From: Treponema sp. | GTDB lineage: Bacteria; Spirochaetota; Spirochaetia; Treponematales; Treponemataceae | Reading direction: 5' to 3' | Assembly: GCA_024687165.1 (NCBI GenBank) | Contig: JAILEY010000034.1 | Coordinates: forward strand, 1-34,704 | DNA: 34,704 bases | Shown: positions 17,180-26,285 of the stretch, piece after piece | Numbering within the stretch: position 1 is the first letter of the stretch | Layout of the letters: every line of letters starts with the position of its first letter | Program-made: the position numbers and the translations under genes | Notes under the pieces: generated by a model | Told to the model about the DNA's origin: nothing | The model's input: only the letters and a program-made list of their open reading frames with translations | Database searches by the model: none

Positions 17180-18412
17180 ATGACATTTTACGAAGAACTT
17201 CAGTGGCGCGGACTTGTTAAAGATGTAGCCGGTGAAGACATTGCAGACAAACTCAACAATGAAAAAATAACTTTTTACTGGGGAACTGACCCTACTGCAG
17301 ACAGCCTCCATCTTGGGCATTATTCTTCGCTTGTAACTGCAAAGCGCCTTGCTCGTGCAGGTCATCATCCAATCCTTCTTTGCGGTGGAGCAACAGGACT
17401 TATCGGTGATCCACGTCCTACAGCAGAACGCGAGATTATGGCAAAGGAACGCCTTGAAAAAAATCTTGCCGGAATTAAAGCTCAGGTTGACCGTATTTTT
17501 GAAGGAAAGGCAGAAATAGTAAATAACTACGACTGGACAAAAGATTATACATTCCTTGAATTTCTTCGCGATATAGGAAAGTACATCAATGTAAGTTACA
17601 TGCTTGGTAAAGATATTATTGCACGCCGCCTTGAAACAGGAATTACTTTTGCAGAATTTTCATACACACTTTTGCAGGGATATGACTTCCTTCATTTGTA
17701 CCGCACAAAGAACTGTATCATGCAGTGTGAAGGTGCAGATCAGTGGGGAAACATTACAACAGGTCTTGAACTTATCCGCAAGATTGAAGGAAAAGAAGCA
17801 TACGGATTTACAATGCCTCTTGTTCTTGATAAATACGGCAATAAGTTCGGTAAGTCTGCTGGAAATGCACTCTGGCTTGATATCAACAAAACTTCAAGTT
17901 ATGAACTTTATCAGTATCTTGTTAACGTTGATGACAGCATGGTAATTGATTATCTTAAAATCTTTACATTCCTTTCAAAAGAACAGATTGAAGAACTTGA
18001 AGCAAAAAATAAAGAACATCCTGAACTTCGTGAAGCACATAAAGCTCTTGCCCGTGAAATTATCACTGATCTTCATGGAGCTGCTGAATATGAAAAGGCT
18101 GTTGATATTTCTGCAAAGCTTTTTAGTGGTGATCTTAAGTCTCTTTCTCTTAAGGATATTGAAATTGGTTTCCGCGATGTTCCGACTGTTGAACTTAAAG
18201 AAGAAGGCAAATCGATTATTGATATTCTTGTAGAAAATAAAATCTGTGGAAGCAAAAGAGAAGCTCGCGAATTTTTTGCACAGGGATCGATTACATGTAA
18301 CGGTGAAAAAATTACAGATGAAAATACACCTGTAACAAAAGCAATGGCAATTGAAGAAAAAGTGATTGTTGTTCGCCGTGGAAAGAAAAAGAATTATATT
18401 CTTAAATTCTAA
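17180..18412 (+). CDS. tyrS: Tyrosyl-tRNA synthetase
   Basis: Encodes 410 aa from ATG 17180, chosen for AAGGA 7 nt upstream and the conserved start; an upstream ATG at 17120 would fall inside the promoter. It charges tRNA-Tyr. The class I HIGH motif is HLGH (residues 44-47), the KMSKS loop is KFGKS (222-226), and tyrosine-site residues lie in QGYDFLHLY and CEGADQWGN. A C-terminal S4 RNA-binding domain (about 340-410, SKREAREFFAQGSITCNGEK) is present. It appears monocistronic, with its own promoter, followed by adk with a separate promoter. Confidence 0.96.
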   Translation: MTFYEELQWRGLVKDVAGEDIADKLNNEKITFYWGTDPTADSLHLGHYSSLVTAKRLARAGHHPILLCGGATGLIGDPRPTAEREIMAKERLEKNLAGIKAQVDRIFEGKAEIVNNYDWTKDYTFLEFLRDIGKYINVSYMLGKDIIARRLETGITFAEFSYTLLQGYDFLHLYRTKNCIMQCEGADQWGNITTGLELIRKIEGKEAYGFTMPLVLDKYGNKFGKSAGNALWLDINKTSSYELYQYLVNVDDSMVIDYLKIFTFLSKEQIEELEAKNKEHPELREAHKALAREIITDLHGAAEYEKAVDISAKLFSGDLKSLSLKDIEIGFRDVPTVELKEEGKSIIDILVENKICGSKREAREFFAQGSITCNGEKITDENTPVTKAMAIEEKVIVVRRGKKKNYILKF

Positions 18413-18423
18413 ATTTCTGAAAT

Positions 18424-18452
18424 TTGCAAATACAGAAAATCTGCATTAAAAT
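18424..18452 (+). promoter_or_regulatory. adk promoter
   Basis: TTGCAA (18424-18429), 17-bp spacer, TAAAAT (18447-18452). A clear ribosome-binding site, AAGGAG (18469-18474), precedes the adk ATG by 9 nt. Confidence 0.55.
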
Positions 18453-18483
18453 TGTAGGAAATTATCAGAAGGAGTATTAAATT

Positions 18484-19116
18484 ATGAATTTTATTTTTTT
18501 AGGACCACCGGGAGCAGGTAAGGGAACTTTGGCAAGTCAGGTTGCAGAAGAATACAAGATCCCACAGATTTCAACTGGTGATATTTTCCGTGAAAACATT
18601 AAGAATGGAACTGAACTTGGAAAGAAAGTAAAGGCTATTATGGATGCAGGCGGACTTGTTGGAGATGATGTTGTTCTTGAAATCGTTGAAGACCGCCTTA
18701 AGAAAGATGACTGCAAGAACGGATTTATTCTTGACGGATTCCCACGCACAATTCCACAGGCTGAAGCTTTTGAAAAACTTGGTATTGATGTAAAAGTTGT
18801 AAATTTTGAAGTAGACAACGACCTTATTATTGCACGTCTTTCAAATCGCCGCGTTTGCAAAAACTGTAAGGCAAACTACAATGTTAAATTTCTTCCTCCA
18901 AAGGTTGAAGGTGTTTGTGACAAGTGTGGTGGAGGACTCTTTACTCGTGAAGATGACAAGATTGAATCAATTACACACCGCCTTGAAGTTTACCGCAAGG
19001 AAACAGAGCCACTTATCGGCTTCTACCGTAAACTGAATAAAATGACAGACATTGATTCTGCAAGAGATTCACAGGAAGTTCTTGTAGACTTCAGAAAGAT
19101 GTTTCCTGCAAAATAA
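18484..19116 (+). CDS. adk: Adenylate kinase (zinc-lid type)
   Basis: Encodes 210 aa. It interconverts ATP + AMP and 2 ADP. P-loop GPPGAGKGT (residues 7-15), AMP-binding STGDIFR, DGFPRT and lid-region arginines are present. The lid carries four cysteines (Cys125, 128, 145, 148 in CKNC...CDKC), the structural zinc-binding version found in many Gram-positives and spirochaetes. AAGGAG lies 9 nt upstream. It ends at a strong terminator. Confidence 0.97.
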   Translation: MNFIFLGPPGAGKGTLASQVAEEYKIPQISTGDIFRENIKNGTELGKKVKAIMDAGGLVGDDVVLEIVEDRLKKDDCKNGFILDGFPRTIPQAEAFEKLGIDVKVVNFEVDNDLIIARLSNRRVCKNCKANYNVKFLPPKVEGVCDKCGGGLFTREDDKIESITHRLEVYRKETEPLIGFYRKLNKMTDIDSARDSQEVLVDFRKMFPAK

Positions 19117-19139
19117 TTTTTTTATTGCATGATTTAAGA

Positions 19140-19171
19140 ATGTCCTGAGTAAAATCAGGGCATTTTTTTTT
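19140..19171 (+). terminator. adk terminator
   Basis: ATGTCCTGA (19140-19148) pairs with TCAGGGCAT (19155-19163) through one G-U, loop of 6, followed by T9. Confidence 0.85.
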
Positions 19172-19255
19172 GCTTATGCGGTGAATAATCATCTAATCTC
19201 CGCAAAAAATGCGGTGAATAACTTACATTTACGCGGAACATGATATAATGTGCGT
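19172..19255 (+). promoter_or_regulatory. Candidate promoter with repeated ATGCGGTGAATAA motif
   Basis: The region after the adk terminator has two copies of ATGCGGTGAATAA (19176-19188 and 19209-19221), a CCGCA/TGCGG mini-hairpin (19200-19214), and a promoter CTTACA (19222-19227), 16 bp, TATAAT (19244-19249). The second repeat abuts the -35, so the repeats could be operator sites. It would start transcription near 19256 into a short terminated unit. Confidence 0.4.
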
Positions 19256-19330
19256 CAGAAGGTGAAATTATGTCTGAATTAGCTCCTGCTAAATCTTGTA
19301 TCTCCAAGCAAGCAGGAGCCAATTTTTTTT
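19256..19330 (+). ncRNA. Candidate small RNA or leader transcript (~75 nt)
   Basis: Downstream of a TATAAT box there is a tiny unit ending in a terminator: GCTCCTGCT (19282-19290) pairs with AGCAGGAGC (19311-19319), AATT arms extend the stem, a CTTG/CAAG stem sits in the loop, and T8 follows (19323-19330). A short frame from ATG 19270 (MSELAPAKSC...) has GAAGG 9-13 nt upstream but runs through the terminator, so a coding role is doubtful. The unit converges on the lipoprotein gene ending at 19329. No known RNA family is recognised. Confidence 0.35.
19277..19330 (+). terminator. Rho-independent terminator of the candidate small RNA
   Basis: Nine-bp GC-containing stem (19282-19290 / 19311-19319) plus AATT arms and T8. 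The T-run is on the plus strand, so it does not primarily serve the minus-strand lipoprotein gene. Confidence 0.7.
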
Positions 19331-20420
19331 ATTTCAGGTTGTTAAGATATCCGTTGAATTCTGCACCTGTGATTTCTTTTTCGGGTTCAAAATTAACACC
19401 GTCTTCAAGGTCCATGATTTCGTTTTCTACAACTCCAAGAATTGCATCAAAATCCTGATCAAAAAGATCAATATCTTCCACAGGACTTACGGCTCTTTCT
19501 TTTCCTCTCAGTTTTTCTGAATATTTATTTCCGTTGATTTTATGTTCGCTGATGTATAGGTTCCAGAGGAATCTTGCGCACAGACGTTTCGTAACTACAG
19601 AAATATCTTTTATCTCTTCTTTGTCTTTTTTTTCAATTGCAGAAATGCTTGCAAGAAGATTGTTTTTCATGAGGATTTTAAATAACTGCTGTTCAGAAAA
19701 CTTTTTTTCTCCTGTATAGTCTTCAATTTTTTCTGGAGTTGTCTCCTGAACTACATAAAACATTTTTGCAATCGTAATCCGCGGAAGTGCAAGAATCGCA
19801 ACAACAGATGAGTTTTCCGGAGTTACGTCTTTTAACTGCCATGCAGAAGCTCTTAAATCACTATAGGCATCCTTATAAAATTTATCCATGTCCTTGAATG
19901 CTTTATCAAAGAGTCCGCTTGAAACTGCAAAATTTGAATTCTGATAATTCTCAATTGCCATTTCAAGAGTAATAAGGTGCGGAAGATCATCTTGATCCTT
20001 GAATTTTTCTATAATCGAAAATTTTCCAAGACGGCGTCCAAGAATAAGAACTTCACTGTCTCCTGCAGATTTTTTTACTGCTTCTTTGTAGTTGCTTTCT
20101 GCGGCAGATTTATTTTTCAAAAGAAGATATGAGCGGCCCTTGAGTGCGTAAAGGCGTGCTTCAATAACTTTGTCCAGTGATGGAGTTTTAAGCTTTTCAT
20201 TAATGTCTTTCAACAGGCTGCTGATTTCCTTCTGGTCAATTTTGTTTCCCATCAGATCTTTTGCATCCTGGAAAACAAACTTTGATTCTACATCAGCTAC
20301 GAATGCAAAATCCTGAGTTTCTTCTGCGGAAACAAGAACATCTTTCTGTACGGAAGAACATCCACTAAATGCGGCAACAAGTGCTGCGGAACAAATTAAT
20401 GCTGAAAGTAATTTTTTCAT
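19329..20420 (-). CDS. Hypothetical TPR-like lipoprotein coupled to the large propeller protein
   Basis: Encodes 363 aa from ATG 20420, which overlaps the stop of the upstream gene as ATGA. The signal peptide (MKKLLSALICSAALVAAF) ends in SGC, a lipobox. The mature part is helical with TPR-like pairs (VIEARLYALKGRSYLLLKN, KSAAESNYKEAVKKS, YQNSNFAVSSGLFDKAFK). No catalytic motif. The ATGA overlap implies coupled, near-equal synthesis with the upstream membrane-anchored protein, so the two may form a complex at the envelope. Function unknown. Confidence 0.7.
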   Translation of the reverse strand: MKKLLSALICSAALVAAFSGCSSVQKDVLVSAEETQDFAFVADVESKFVFQDAKDLMGNKIDQKEISSLLKDINEKLKTPSLDKVIEARLYALKGRSYLLLKNKSAAESNYKEAVKKSAGDSEVLILGRRLGKFSIIEKFKDQDDLPHLITLEMAIENYQNSNFAVSSGLFDKAFKDMDKFYKDAYSDLRASAWQLKDVTPENSSVVAILALPRITIAKMFYVVQETTPEKIEDYTGEKKFSEQQLFKILMKNNLLASISAIEKKDKEEIKDISVVTKRLCARFLWNLYISEHKINGNKYSEKLRGKERAVSPVEDIDLFDQDFDAILGVVENEIMDLEDGVNFEPEKEITGAEFNGYLNNLK

Positions 20421-23353
20421 TTGTAATCCCATGCGTAAAGTTTTTTATCTGTTGAAAGAATGATACATTCATCCTTTGAGTCACCGTTAACATCTGCAAA
20501 TACAGGAATACCGTGTCCAATCAGCGGGAATGCAGGATAAAGTTCAAGATCTGAATTAAAGCCGTAGATAAGGTTTTCATCTGCACTTGCATAGACACCT
20601 TTGTTCTTTCCTGATCTGACAGTCGTTATAGTTCCTTCCTTTGCAGTTTTTGAAGTTGGAATCTGAACTGTTGTGTAATTTCCGTTCATGTTGATTTTGT
20701 AAACAAGAGCGTCGTCCCCAATCAGGTAGAATGCGTGGTCAAGGTATGCTGCATTTGTGTGGAATGTTGATTCAAGCTGTACCGGGAATCCTGGTGCGAT
20801 TGAATTGTTCTTGAAGAGATAGAATGCTCCGCTTTGAGTAACGAAAGCTGTGTATGTTAAACCGTCTTCTTCAACAAGACATGGAGAGCCGAATCCGATA
20901 CCTTCGATGTAGCATGTTTTTGATTCATCAAATTCTTTTGAAACGCTGTCTGCATAAAGAATCTGACCGTCAAATCCCTTTGCGTAGAATGCAAGCTTGT
21001 TTCCGCATACAGCAGGCTTTGTCCTAACTTTTCCAGCGTCTTCTGGAAGTTCTGCGTACTTGTTTTTCTCTGTGCTGTAGAAAACAATTCTTCCGTCTTT
21101 TGTAGGATAAATCAGTTCGTTCTTTGCTGTTGTGCACAATTCAAATGGATTTGCAGGACTGTCTGCGATTACAGGATATTTGTCGATTGCCTTTAAGCTT
21201 CTGTTCAAAAGATAAACTGTTCCGTTCGATGTAAGTGCCCACAAATCACCTTTGTCCTTAAGACTCTTTGCAAGAGGTGCAACGGCTGCTTTTCCCGCCA
21301 TAGGCATTCTGTTGTGCTGCAGGGAATCAAGTTCGAATGAATTTATATCGCGTGAATTTTCAACCCAGTAAACTGTATCTTTTTGTGAAGAACTCATCAG
21401 CTTGTAATCGAGTTTGCCCTGACATTCAACCGGGAATCCTTCAATAACTTTTGTTTCGTCTGATTTTACTGATGTTGCGTTGAGTTCAAATGAAAGTGTA
21501 TTTTCACCGATTCTTACGTCTGCGCGTCCGAATTTATAGAGCTTGAGGATTTTGCTTATCATGCTGTTCTGTGTGATAAAGAATGGCATGCTGCGTTCAA
21601 GGTTGTAGTAGAGGCTTAATGAAGAAGAGTCCTTGAGGTTTCCGGATGCGTCCTGCCATCTTTCTGTGTTTACAAGATAATCATTCTCTTTTGCCTGTGC
21701 GTAGATTGCGGAAAGATTCTGCGGTGAAAGACAGAAGTAAATGAAGTTTCCGTGTACAAAGTAATATGCTTTTGGAAGATCTACACTGAAGCATGAAAGA
21801 AGATTTGTAATAAAATCAGGAAGCTGGAGACATGGAATTCTTGCGCCTCCAAGGATAAGGCTTGAATTGTCTTTTATAAGCCACGATGAATCAAGTTTTT
21901 TGAATATGTTGATTCTCTGAGTTTCGTCTACAATCTGAAGTGCAAATACAGGATCAGAGTTTCCTTCCATTCCGATTACGCCGAGTTCTGAACCTGACCA
22001 CGAGAAGAGCATGTCTTCAACGGAAAGCCCAAGAAGTCTGTTTGACCATTTGTTTGCGTCTCTCCAGATTGATTTAATGTCCTGTGTTTTCTGCAGCAGC
22101 GGGAATGAAGCATCCTTCAACTCGTTGAGCGGTGCAATGTGAACGCTTGTGTAATACTGAGTTTTTCTTGTAAGCTCAGGAACAAGTGTACTCTTTACGC
22201 TTTTGTGTTCAAAAAGTTTCTTTGCTTCGAATTTTGAATTTTCAATGTCGAGCGGAAGCTTTGTTTCTACAGAAATATTTTTCTTGGAAATTGTAATCTG
22301 AATTGTTGATTTTTGTTCAGCATCAAACATTGTGTGAATATTTTCAAGCATCTTGTCGTCTTTAAGGAACTGCTTTGAAAGATATTTTGTGTCCGCAGAA
22401 ATTTTGATTTTGTGAGCTTCTGTTTTTGTCATTTCCTTTTCTTCAGCTTTTGAATAAGTGATATTATTCATGCCGGAAAGTGAGCGTGTTAAAAGCTCTT
22501 TTGAATCTGACGCAATCAAAAGATTTTTGTAGGTCTTAATGTAGAAAGTTGCATCTTCTGTTTCGTAAGTGATGTATTCCTTAAGATATTCACATTCTGC
22601 TTCTGAGTCGTGAACTACGCTGATTCCATTTAGTTCCTTCATTTTGATAAAAGGAAGAACTTTTGGTGCAAGTCTTGATGTAAATGAAAGATATGAAAGA
22701 TCAGCAACTGCAAGAAGTTTGAAAACATTCGGATCTTCATCGTTGTAGAAGGCGATATTTGCCTTTCTCTTAAGTAGGAACTGAATGAGCTTATTTCTGC
22801 GTACATCATTTTTTCTTAAATCCATGAACATCGGCCGCAATGATGAATATTCAGGATCTGCAAGGAAAGTGTCGCATGCTTCAAGATCAAGAATAGGGTT
22901 AAGAGAGTCGAAAACTGATTCCGTGTGAACAAAGGCCGCATAATTCTTTGGGAAAAGTGTAAGTGCATTTTTGCTGTCAATTGCGGAATAAAGGAACAGT
23001 ACGCTGAATAGTGCAAAAATAACTGCGCAGAATACGATCACTGCTTTTAATAGCCTTGCAAAGAAGCCCTTTTTCTTTTTTTCTGTTTTAGCAGGTGCTT
23101 CTTCTTGTGCAGCAGGTGCAGCTTTTTCTTCAGCAGGATTTTCAGCGGCTGGAGCTTCAGTTTTTTCAGCATCTTTTGCTTCTGAAGTTTCAGTTTCTCC
23201 TGTTACTGCAGCTTCTTCCTTTGGAGCTTCTGCTTCTACAGGATTTTCTATTTTTTCTGATTCTACTGCTGTTTCTTCAACAGCGTTTTCTGTAACAGAA
23301 TTGTCTGTTTTTTCTACAATCTGATTTTCGTCTTTGTTTTCAAAATTTTCCAT
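20417..23353 (-). CDS. Large membrane-anchored protein with acidic N-terminus and C-terminal beta-propeller
   Basis: Encodes 978 aa from ATG 23353. Residues 1-90 are an acidic Glu/Ala/Thr-rich low-complexity cytoplasmic tail, then KKKKG and one transmembrane helix (about 100-124). The long extracytoplasmic part begins with KNAALTLF-type sequence (FPKNYAAFVHTESVFDSL), resembling DUF3352-like domains. The last ~330 residues contain repeats like DLWALTSNGTVYLLNRSL, ELIYPTKDGRIVFYS and ADVNGDSKDECIILS, which are PQQ/FG-GAP-like propeller blades. The start is decided by the promoter: the other ATG at 23362 lies inside the -10 box. The role is unknown; an envelope-assembly or surface-scaffold role like BamB is one possibility. 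Confidence 0.75.
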   Translation of the reverse strand: MENFENKDENQIVEKTDNSVTENAVEETAVESEKIENPVEAEAPKEEAAVTGETETSEAKDAEKTEAPAAENPAEEKAAPAAQEEAPAKTEKKKKGFFARLLKAVIVFCAVIFALFSVLFLYSAIDSKNALTLFPKNYAAFVHTESVFDSLNPILDLEACDTFLADPEYSSLRPMFMDLRKNDVRRNKLIQFLLKRKANIAFYNDEDPNVFKLLAVADLSYLSFTSRLAPKVLPFIKMKELNGISVVHDSEAECEYLKEYITYETEDATFYIKTYKNLLIASDSKELLTRSLSGMNNITYSKAEEKEMTKTEAHKIKISADTKYLSKQFLKDDKMLENIHTMFDAEQKSTIQITISKKNISVETKLPLDIENSKFEAKKLFEHKSVKSTLVPELTRKTQYYTSVHIAPLNELKDASFPLLQKTQDIKSIWRDANKWSNRLLGLSVEDMLFSWSGSELGVIGMEGNSDPVFALQIVDETQRINIFKKLDSSWLIKDNSSLILGGARIPCLQLPDFITNLLSCFSVDLPKAYYFVHGNFIYFCLSPQNLSAIYAQAKENDYLVNTERWQDASGNLKDSSSLSLYYNLERSMPFFITQNSMISKILKLYKFGRADVRIGENTLSFELNATSVKSDETKVIEGFPVECQGKLDYKLMSSSQKDTVYWVENSRDINSFELDSLQHNRMPMAGKAAVAPLAKSLKDKGDLWALTSNGTVYLLNRSLKAIDKYPVIADSPANPFELCTTAKNELIYPTKDGRIVFYSTEKNKYAELPEDAGKVRTKPAVCGNKLAFYAKGFDGQILYADSVSKEFDESKTCYIEGIGFGSPCLVEEDGLTYTAFVTQSGAFYLFKNNSIAPGFPVQLESTFHTNAAYLDHAFYLIGDDALVYKINMNGNYTTVQIPTSKTAKEGTITTVRSGKNKGVYASADENLIYGFNSDLELYPAFPLIGHGIPVFADVNGDSKDECIILSTDKKLYAWDYK

Positions 23354-23360
23354 AGCTGAC

Positions 23361-23389
23361 ATTTTATCATATGATGCACATATAGTTAA
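23361..23389 (-). promoter_or_regulatory. Promoter of the 978-aa membrane protein, predicted leaderless start
   Basis: On the minus strand: TTAACT (23389-23384), 17-bp spacer, extended -10 TGATAAAAT (hexamer 23366-23361), then 7 nt to ATG 23353. Confidence 0.55.
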
Positions 23390-23417
23390 GTGAGGATTTT
23401 TAAAACTGCTTTATGGC

Positions 23418-23448
23418 AAAAAAAAGCCACCCGAAAAAAACGGATGGC
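23418..23448 (-). terminator. Terminator of the GH5 glucanase gene
   Basis: On the minus strand GCCATCCG (23448-23441) pairs with CGGGTGGC (23433-23426) with one G-U, a 7-nt T loop, then T8 (23425-23418). Confidence 0.85.
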
Positions 23449-23474
23449 CTGGTTGGGGGGATTAAGTTTGTATG

Positions 23475-24788
23475 TTAATTTCTTGCGCTAATTGCGGCTT
23501 CAATCATATCTGGAAAGTACCAGGTTTGTGCATTTCGGTTATAAAAGCCAAAAAGCTCTTTATAACTTACGTTCGATGGAATTTGATAATTACCATTATC
23601 CCACAGAAGAGCTGCCATCTGATAATCTTTCACTTTTCCTAAATAATACTGGAACCATGCAGTTCTTTGTTCTGTGTTATTCTTATTTGTTGCACCCATC
23701 TCTCCAATTACAACAGGAATTTCGTGTGAAACAAATTTTGTATTAAGCTGTTCAAACCAGTAATCAAGATCTCCACGGTGTTCATCTGTAAAAGTTGAAT
23801 TCCCCGGATCTTCCATTGCAAAATTATATGGCGAATACATGTGTACAGAAAGTGCAAGATGTCCGCTTCCAGCTGGATCATTCGGTAAAGTAAATGAACT
23901 ATCCATTGCAGCACCAGGAGCTGCAACGTAAGATGGTGCCATAATCAAGCGGTGAGCATTGTTTCCACCAGATTCTCTTATTGTTTCTAAACAAAGCTGA
24001 TTCAATGACTTAATACAAGCCATAGCTTCCTGGCAAGTTGAACATGATGAATTCCAGTTCCATTCATGAGGATCTCCTGGGAGACGAGGTTCATTAATTG
24101 TTTCAAAGATCAAATGCTCGTCGTAACCATTGTTGAATGCTTCAGTAATCTGACACCATACATTGTAAAGATAGCGTTTAGATTCATTTATACAAGATGC
24201 TGCCGGCGAATATCCTAAATGACAACCTGTTGTACAATAAGCTGGAGTTATATTGTCATGGTGAACATTAATGATTACATATAGGTCAGCAGCAATAGCC
24301 CAGTCAACAATCTGCTTAACTCGGTTCATCCATGCAGAATTAATTGTATAATTTGCATCGATATGATCATGCCATGAGACAGGAATTCGAATTGAAGAAA
24401 ATCCTTTTGCTTTTATTCCTTGAATCATTGCCTGTGTTGTCTGCGGCATACCCCAGTTTATTTCTGTATCCAAACCAAGGTTTTCATTTCTTCCTGCCCA
24501 TCCTGCTTTTTCATCACCACCAGCACTAGCATCGAGTGTATTTCCTAAGTTCCAACCAAACTTCATTGCACCTACAATCTGTGAAGCTGTTGAAGAACCT
24601 AAAGGTGCTGATCCATTGTCTGTTACAAGATTTGCTGTGGAATAAAGTTTTTCTTTTGTAAAGTCATTGGGAATATTAATTCCACTTGATCCACTACCAT
24701 CACTACATCCTGCGAATATAATCATTGAAAAAGAAAGTGCAATGATTCCGGTAAAAAGTTGTCTAAGTGATTTGATTGTCTTGTTCAT
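23475..24788 (-). CDS. GH5-family endo-glucanase, lipoprotein (cellulase-like)
   Basis: Encodes 437 aa. The signal peptide ends in FAGC (Cys28), so the enzyme is lipid-anchored after a Ser/Gly-rich linker. The GH5 (subfamily 4-like) fold is clear: MKFGWNLGNTLDA, FSSIRIPVSWHDHID, LYVIINVHHDN, the acid/base Glu in LIFETINEPR, HMYSPYNFA and the nucleophile Glu in IPVVIGEMGA. It should cleave internal beta-1,4 bonds of cellulose, xyloglucan or mixed-linkage glucans; exact substrate cannot be read. No carbohydrate-binding module is present. Ribosome-binding site AGAGG lies 6 nt before the ATG, and a strong terminator follows. It suggests a plant-fibre-rich habitat. Confidence 0.92.
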   Translation of the reverse strand: MNKTIKSLRQLFTGIIALSFSMIIFAGCSDGSGSSGINIPNDFTKEKLYSTANLVTDNGSAPLGSSTASQIVGAMKFGWNLGNTLDASAGGDEKAGWAGRNENLGLDTEINWGMPQTTQAMIQGIKAKGFSSIRIPVSWHDHIDANYTINSAWMNRVKQIVDWAIAADLYVIINVHHDNITPAYCTTGCHLGYSPAASCINESKRYLYNVWCQITEAFNNGYDEHLIFETINEPRLPGDPHEWNWNSSCSTCQEAMACIKSLNQLCLETIRESGGNNAHRLIMAPSYVAAPGAAMDSSFTLPNDPAGSGHLALSVHMYSPYNFAMEDPGNSTFTDEHRGDLDYWFEQLNTKFVSHEIPVVIGEMGATNKNNTEQRTAWFQYYLGKVKDYQMAALLWDNGNYQIPSNVSYKELFGFYNRNAQTWYFPDMIEAAISARN

Positions 24789-24990
24789 AAAGAACCTCTC
24801 TTAAAAAAGATTTTTTGTGAACTTTTTGAAATTTATAGGCGGGTAAAACTCGTTGATAGTTCGAATTTAATGCAGAACAATTTTCTTTTATATCAGATTT
24901 ATACTTGTTATGTAAAATTTCTACAGTTTTTTAATATTTTTGCAGATTTTTTTTATGGATTATAACTTCAATGTACGATAAAATGGCGTC

Positions 24991-26235
24991 ATGAAAATCA
25001 AGAAATTTATTTTACCGCTTTTATTTATTAATGCCGTATTTTCTTATGCGAGTATGTCTGTATCAGAATTTTCAGCTGCCCCGGTCAATTCAACATATGT
25101 AGTACATGAGACAGGAGTTACGGTTTATTCAGCTCCGTCACTTGATTCAGAAAAAATAACTTTTCTTCCCCCGGGAACCCAGGTTCTTTTTTTGTCGTTA
25201 AACGGACCTAGTCATAAGGTTAAGGCATGGTGGGATGATCCTTCTGAGAAGTACGTTGACTGTAACTGGTCTGCAATCCTTTTACCGCCTGATTTAAGAA
25301 CAGATGATAATATTATGGGCTGGATTGAAACCTGTGATTATACCTGGTGGAGCTACCCTGAGGAATTTTCAACTGAAGAATGGACAAAGGAAACTCTTGA
25401 AGCTTATCTTAAAAACAGCGTCTGGTATCTTTCCTTTGAGTCGGATGAGTTTTATGATGGTCCAAAAAATGCCATCTGTGTGTTTGATGAAGGAGAATAT
25501 TCTGTATTTTTTTATGATGACGGAAAGCGAAGTTCACACAAAGATACATATTCAGTTAATTCTGTAAATTCACTCACTATGTATGGTGAGCAGGTTGAAG
25601 ATCTTAAAATAGGCAGCTATGAATTCAGTTTTAAGACTGATGAAGGATATTTCAATTTTAAGAAAATAAATTTAGCTTCCCTTGATTCAATTCCTGAATA
25701 CAATGATTCTAAAAAATATGAGCAGGCCCAGGCACTGATTTATAAGGCTTCAAAAAAATATTTCAGAATCTTTTCCCGTGATTATTATACTGAAGCAAAC
25801 ATCATGGATTATACTATGGAAGGTGAATGTGACAAGGCTTTAAGGCTGCTTGCGGTTACTGCCGGTGTAGATGTTGATATAGACAATAAAAGCTGGAGCG
25901 ATTATGGATTTAATGATTACTGGGGAAAAATCATCCGTGAATGTGAAGAAAGTGTAAAAAAAGGCAGTTACACATTTACACTAAAAGATCAGCAGCCTCT
26001 TTATCTTTTGGAGAATCATACTTATGTTACTGATGATCGTCTGCGTTTAAGAAAAAATGAAGATACTTCAAGTGAAATCATCACTACTATGGAAAAAGGC
26101 ACTGAGGTTAAAGTCCTTGAATACGGCAAGTTTGAGGTAATTGACGGTGCCGCAGGATACTGGGTTCACGTGCAGCTTAAGGGATCAAAAAAGAAAGGCT
26201 GGTGTTTCGGCGGCTTCTTAGAGGAAAAGAATTAA
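24991..26235 (+). CDS. Secreted protein with N- and C-terminal bacterial SH3 domains
   Basis: Encodes 414 aa with a signal peptide (MKIKKFILPLLFINAVFSYA). An SH3b-like domain occupies about residues 35-115 (VTVYSAPSLDSEKITFLPPG) and a second about 343-412 (LRLRKNEDTSSEIITTMEKG, then YWVHVQL and GWCFGGFL). The middle region is of unknown type and acidic. SH3b domains commonly bind peptidoglycan or peptides, so an envelope role is likely. TAAAAT (24979-24984) lies 6 nt before the ATG and there is no Shine-Dalgarno sequence, so the message may be leaderless, although the matching -35 is weak. It is divergent from the glucanase gene. Confidence 0.75.
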   Translation: MKIKKFILPLLFINAVFSYASMSVSEFSAAPVNSTYVVHETGVTVYSAPSLDSEKITFLPPGTQVLFLSLNGPSHKVKAWWDDPSEKYVDCNWSAILLPPDLRTDDNIMGWIETCDYTWWSYPEEFSTEEWTKETLEAYLKNSVWYLSFESDEFYDGPKNAICVFDEGEYSVFFYDDGKRSSHKDTYSVNSVNSLTMYGEQVEDLKIGSYEFSFKTDEGYFNFKKINLASLDSIPEYNDSKKYEQAQALIYKASKKYFRIFSRDYYTEANIMDYTMEGECDKALRLLAVTAGVDVDIDNKSWSDYGFNDYWGKIIRECEESVKKGSYTFTLKDQQPLYLLENHTYVTDDRLRLRKNEDTSSEIITTMEKGTEVKVLEYGKFEVIDGAAGYWVHVQLKGSKKKGWCFGGFLEEKN

Positions 26236-26285
26236 TGTTAGAGTAATTCATTGTAATTTTGAATTTTTATGAATACAATAAAATT

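Noticed and set aside
19270-19458. A small protein gene from ATG 19270
   Set aside because: The frame runs through a strong terminator and then antisense to the lipoprotein gene; only the short leader portion could be transcribed.
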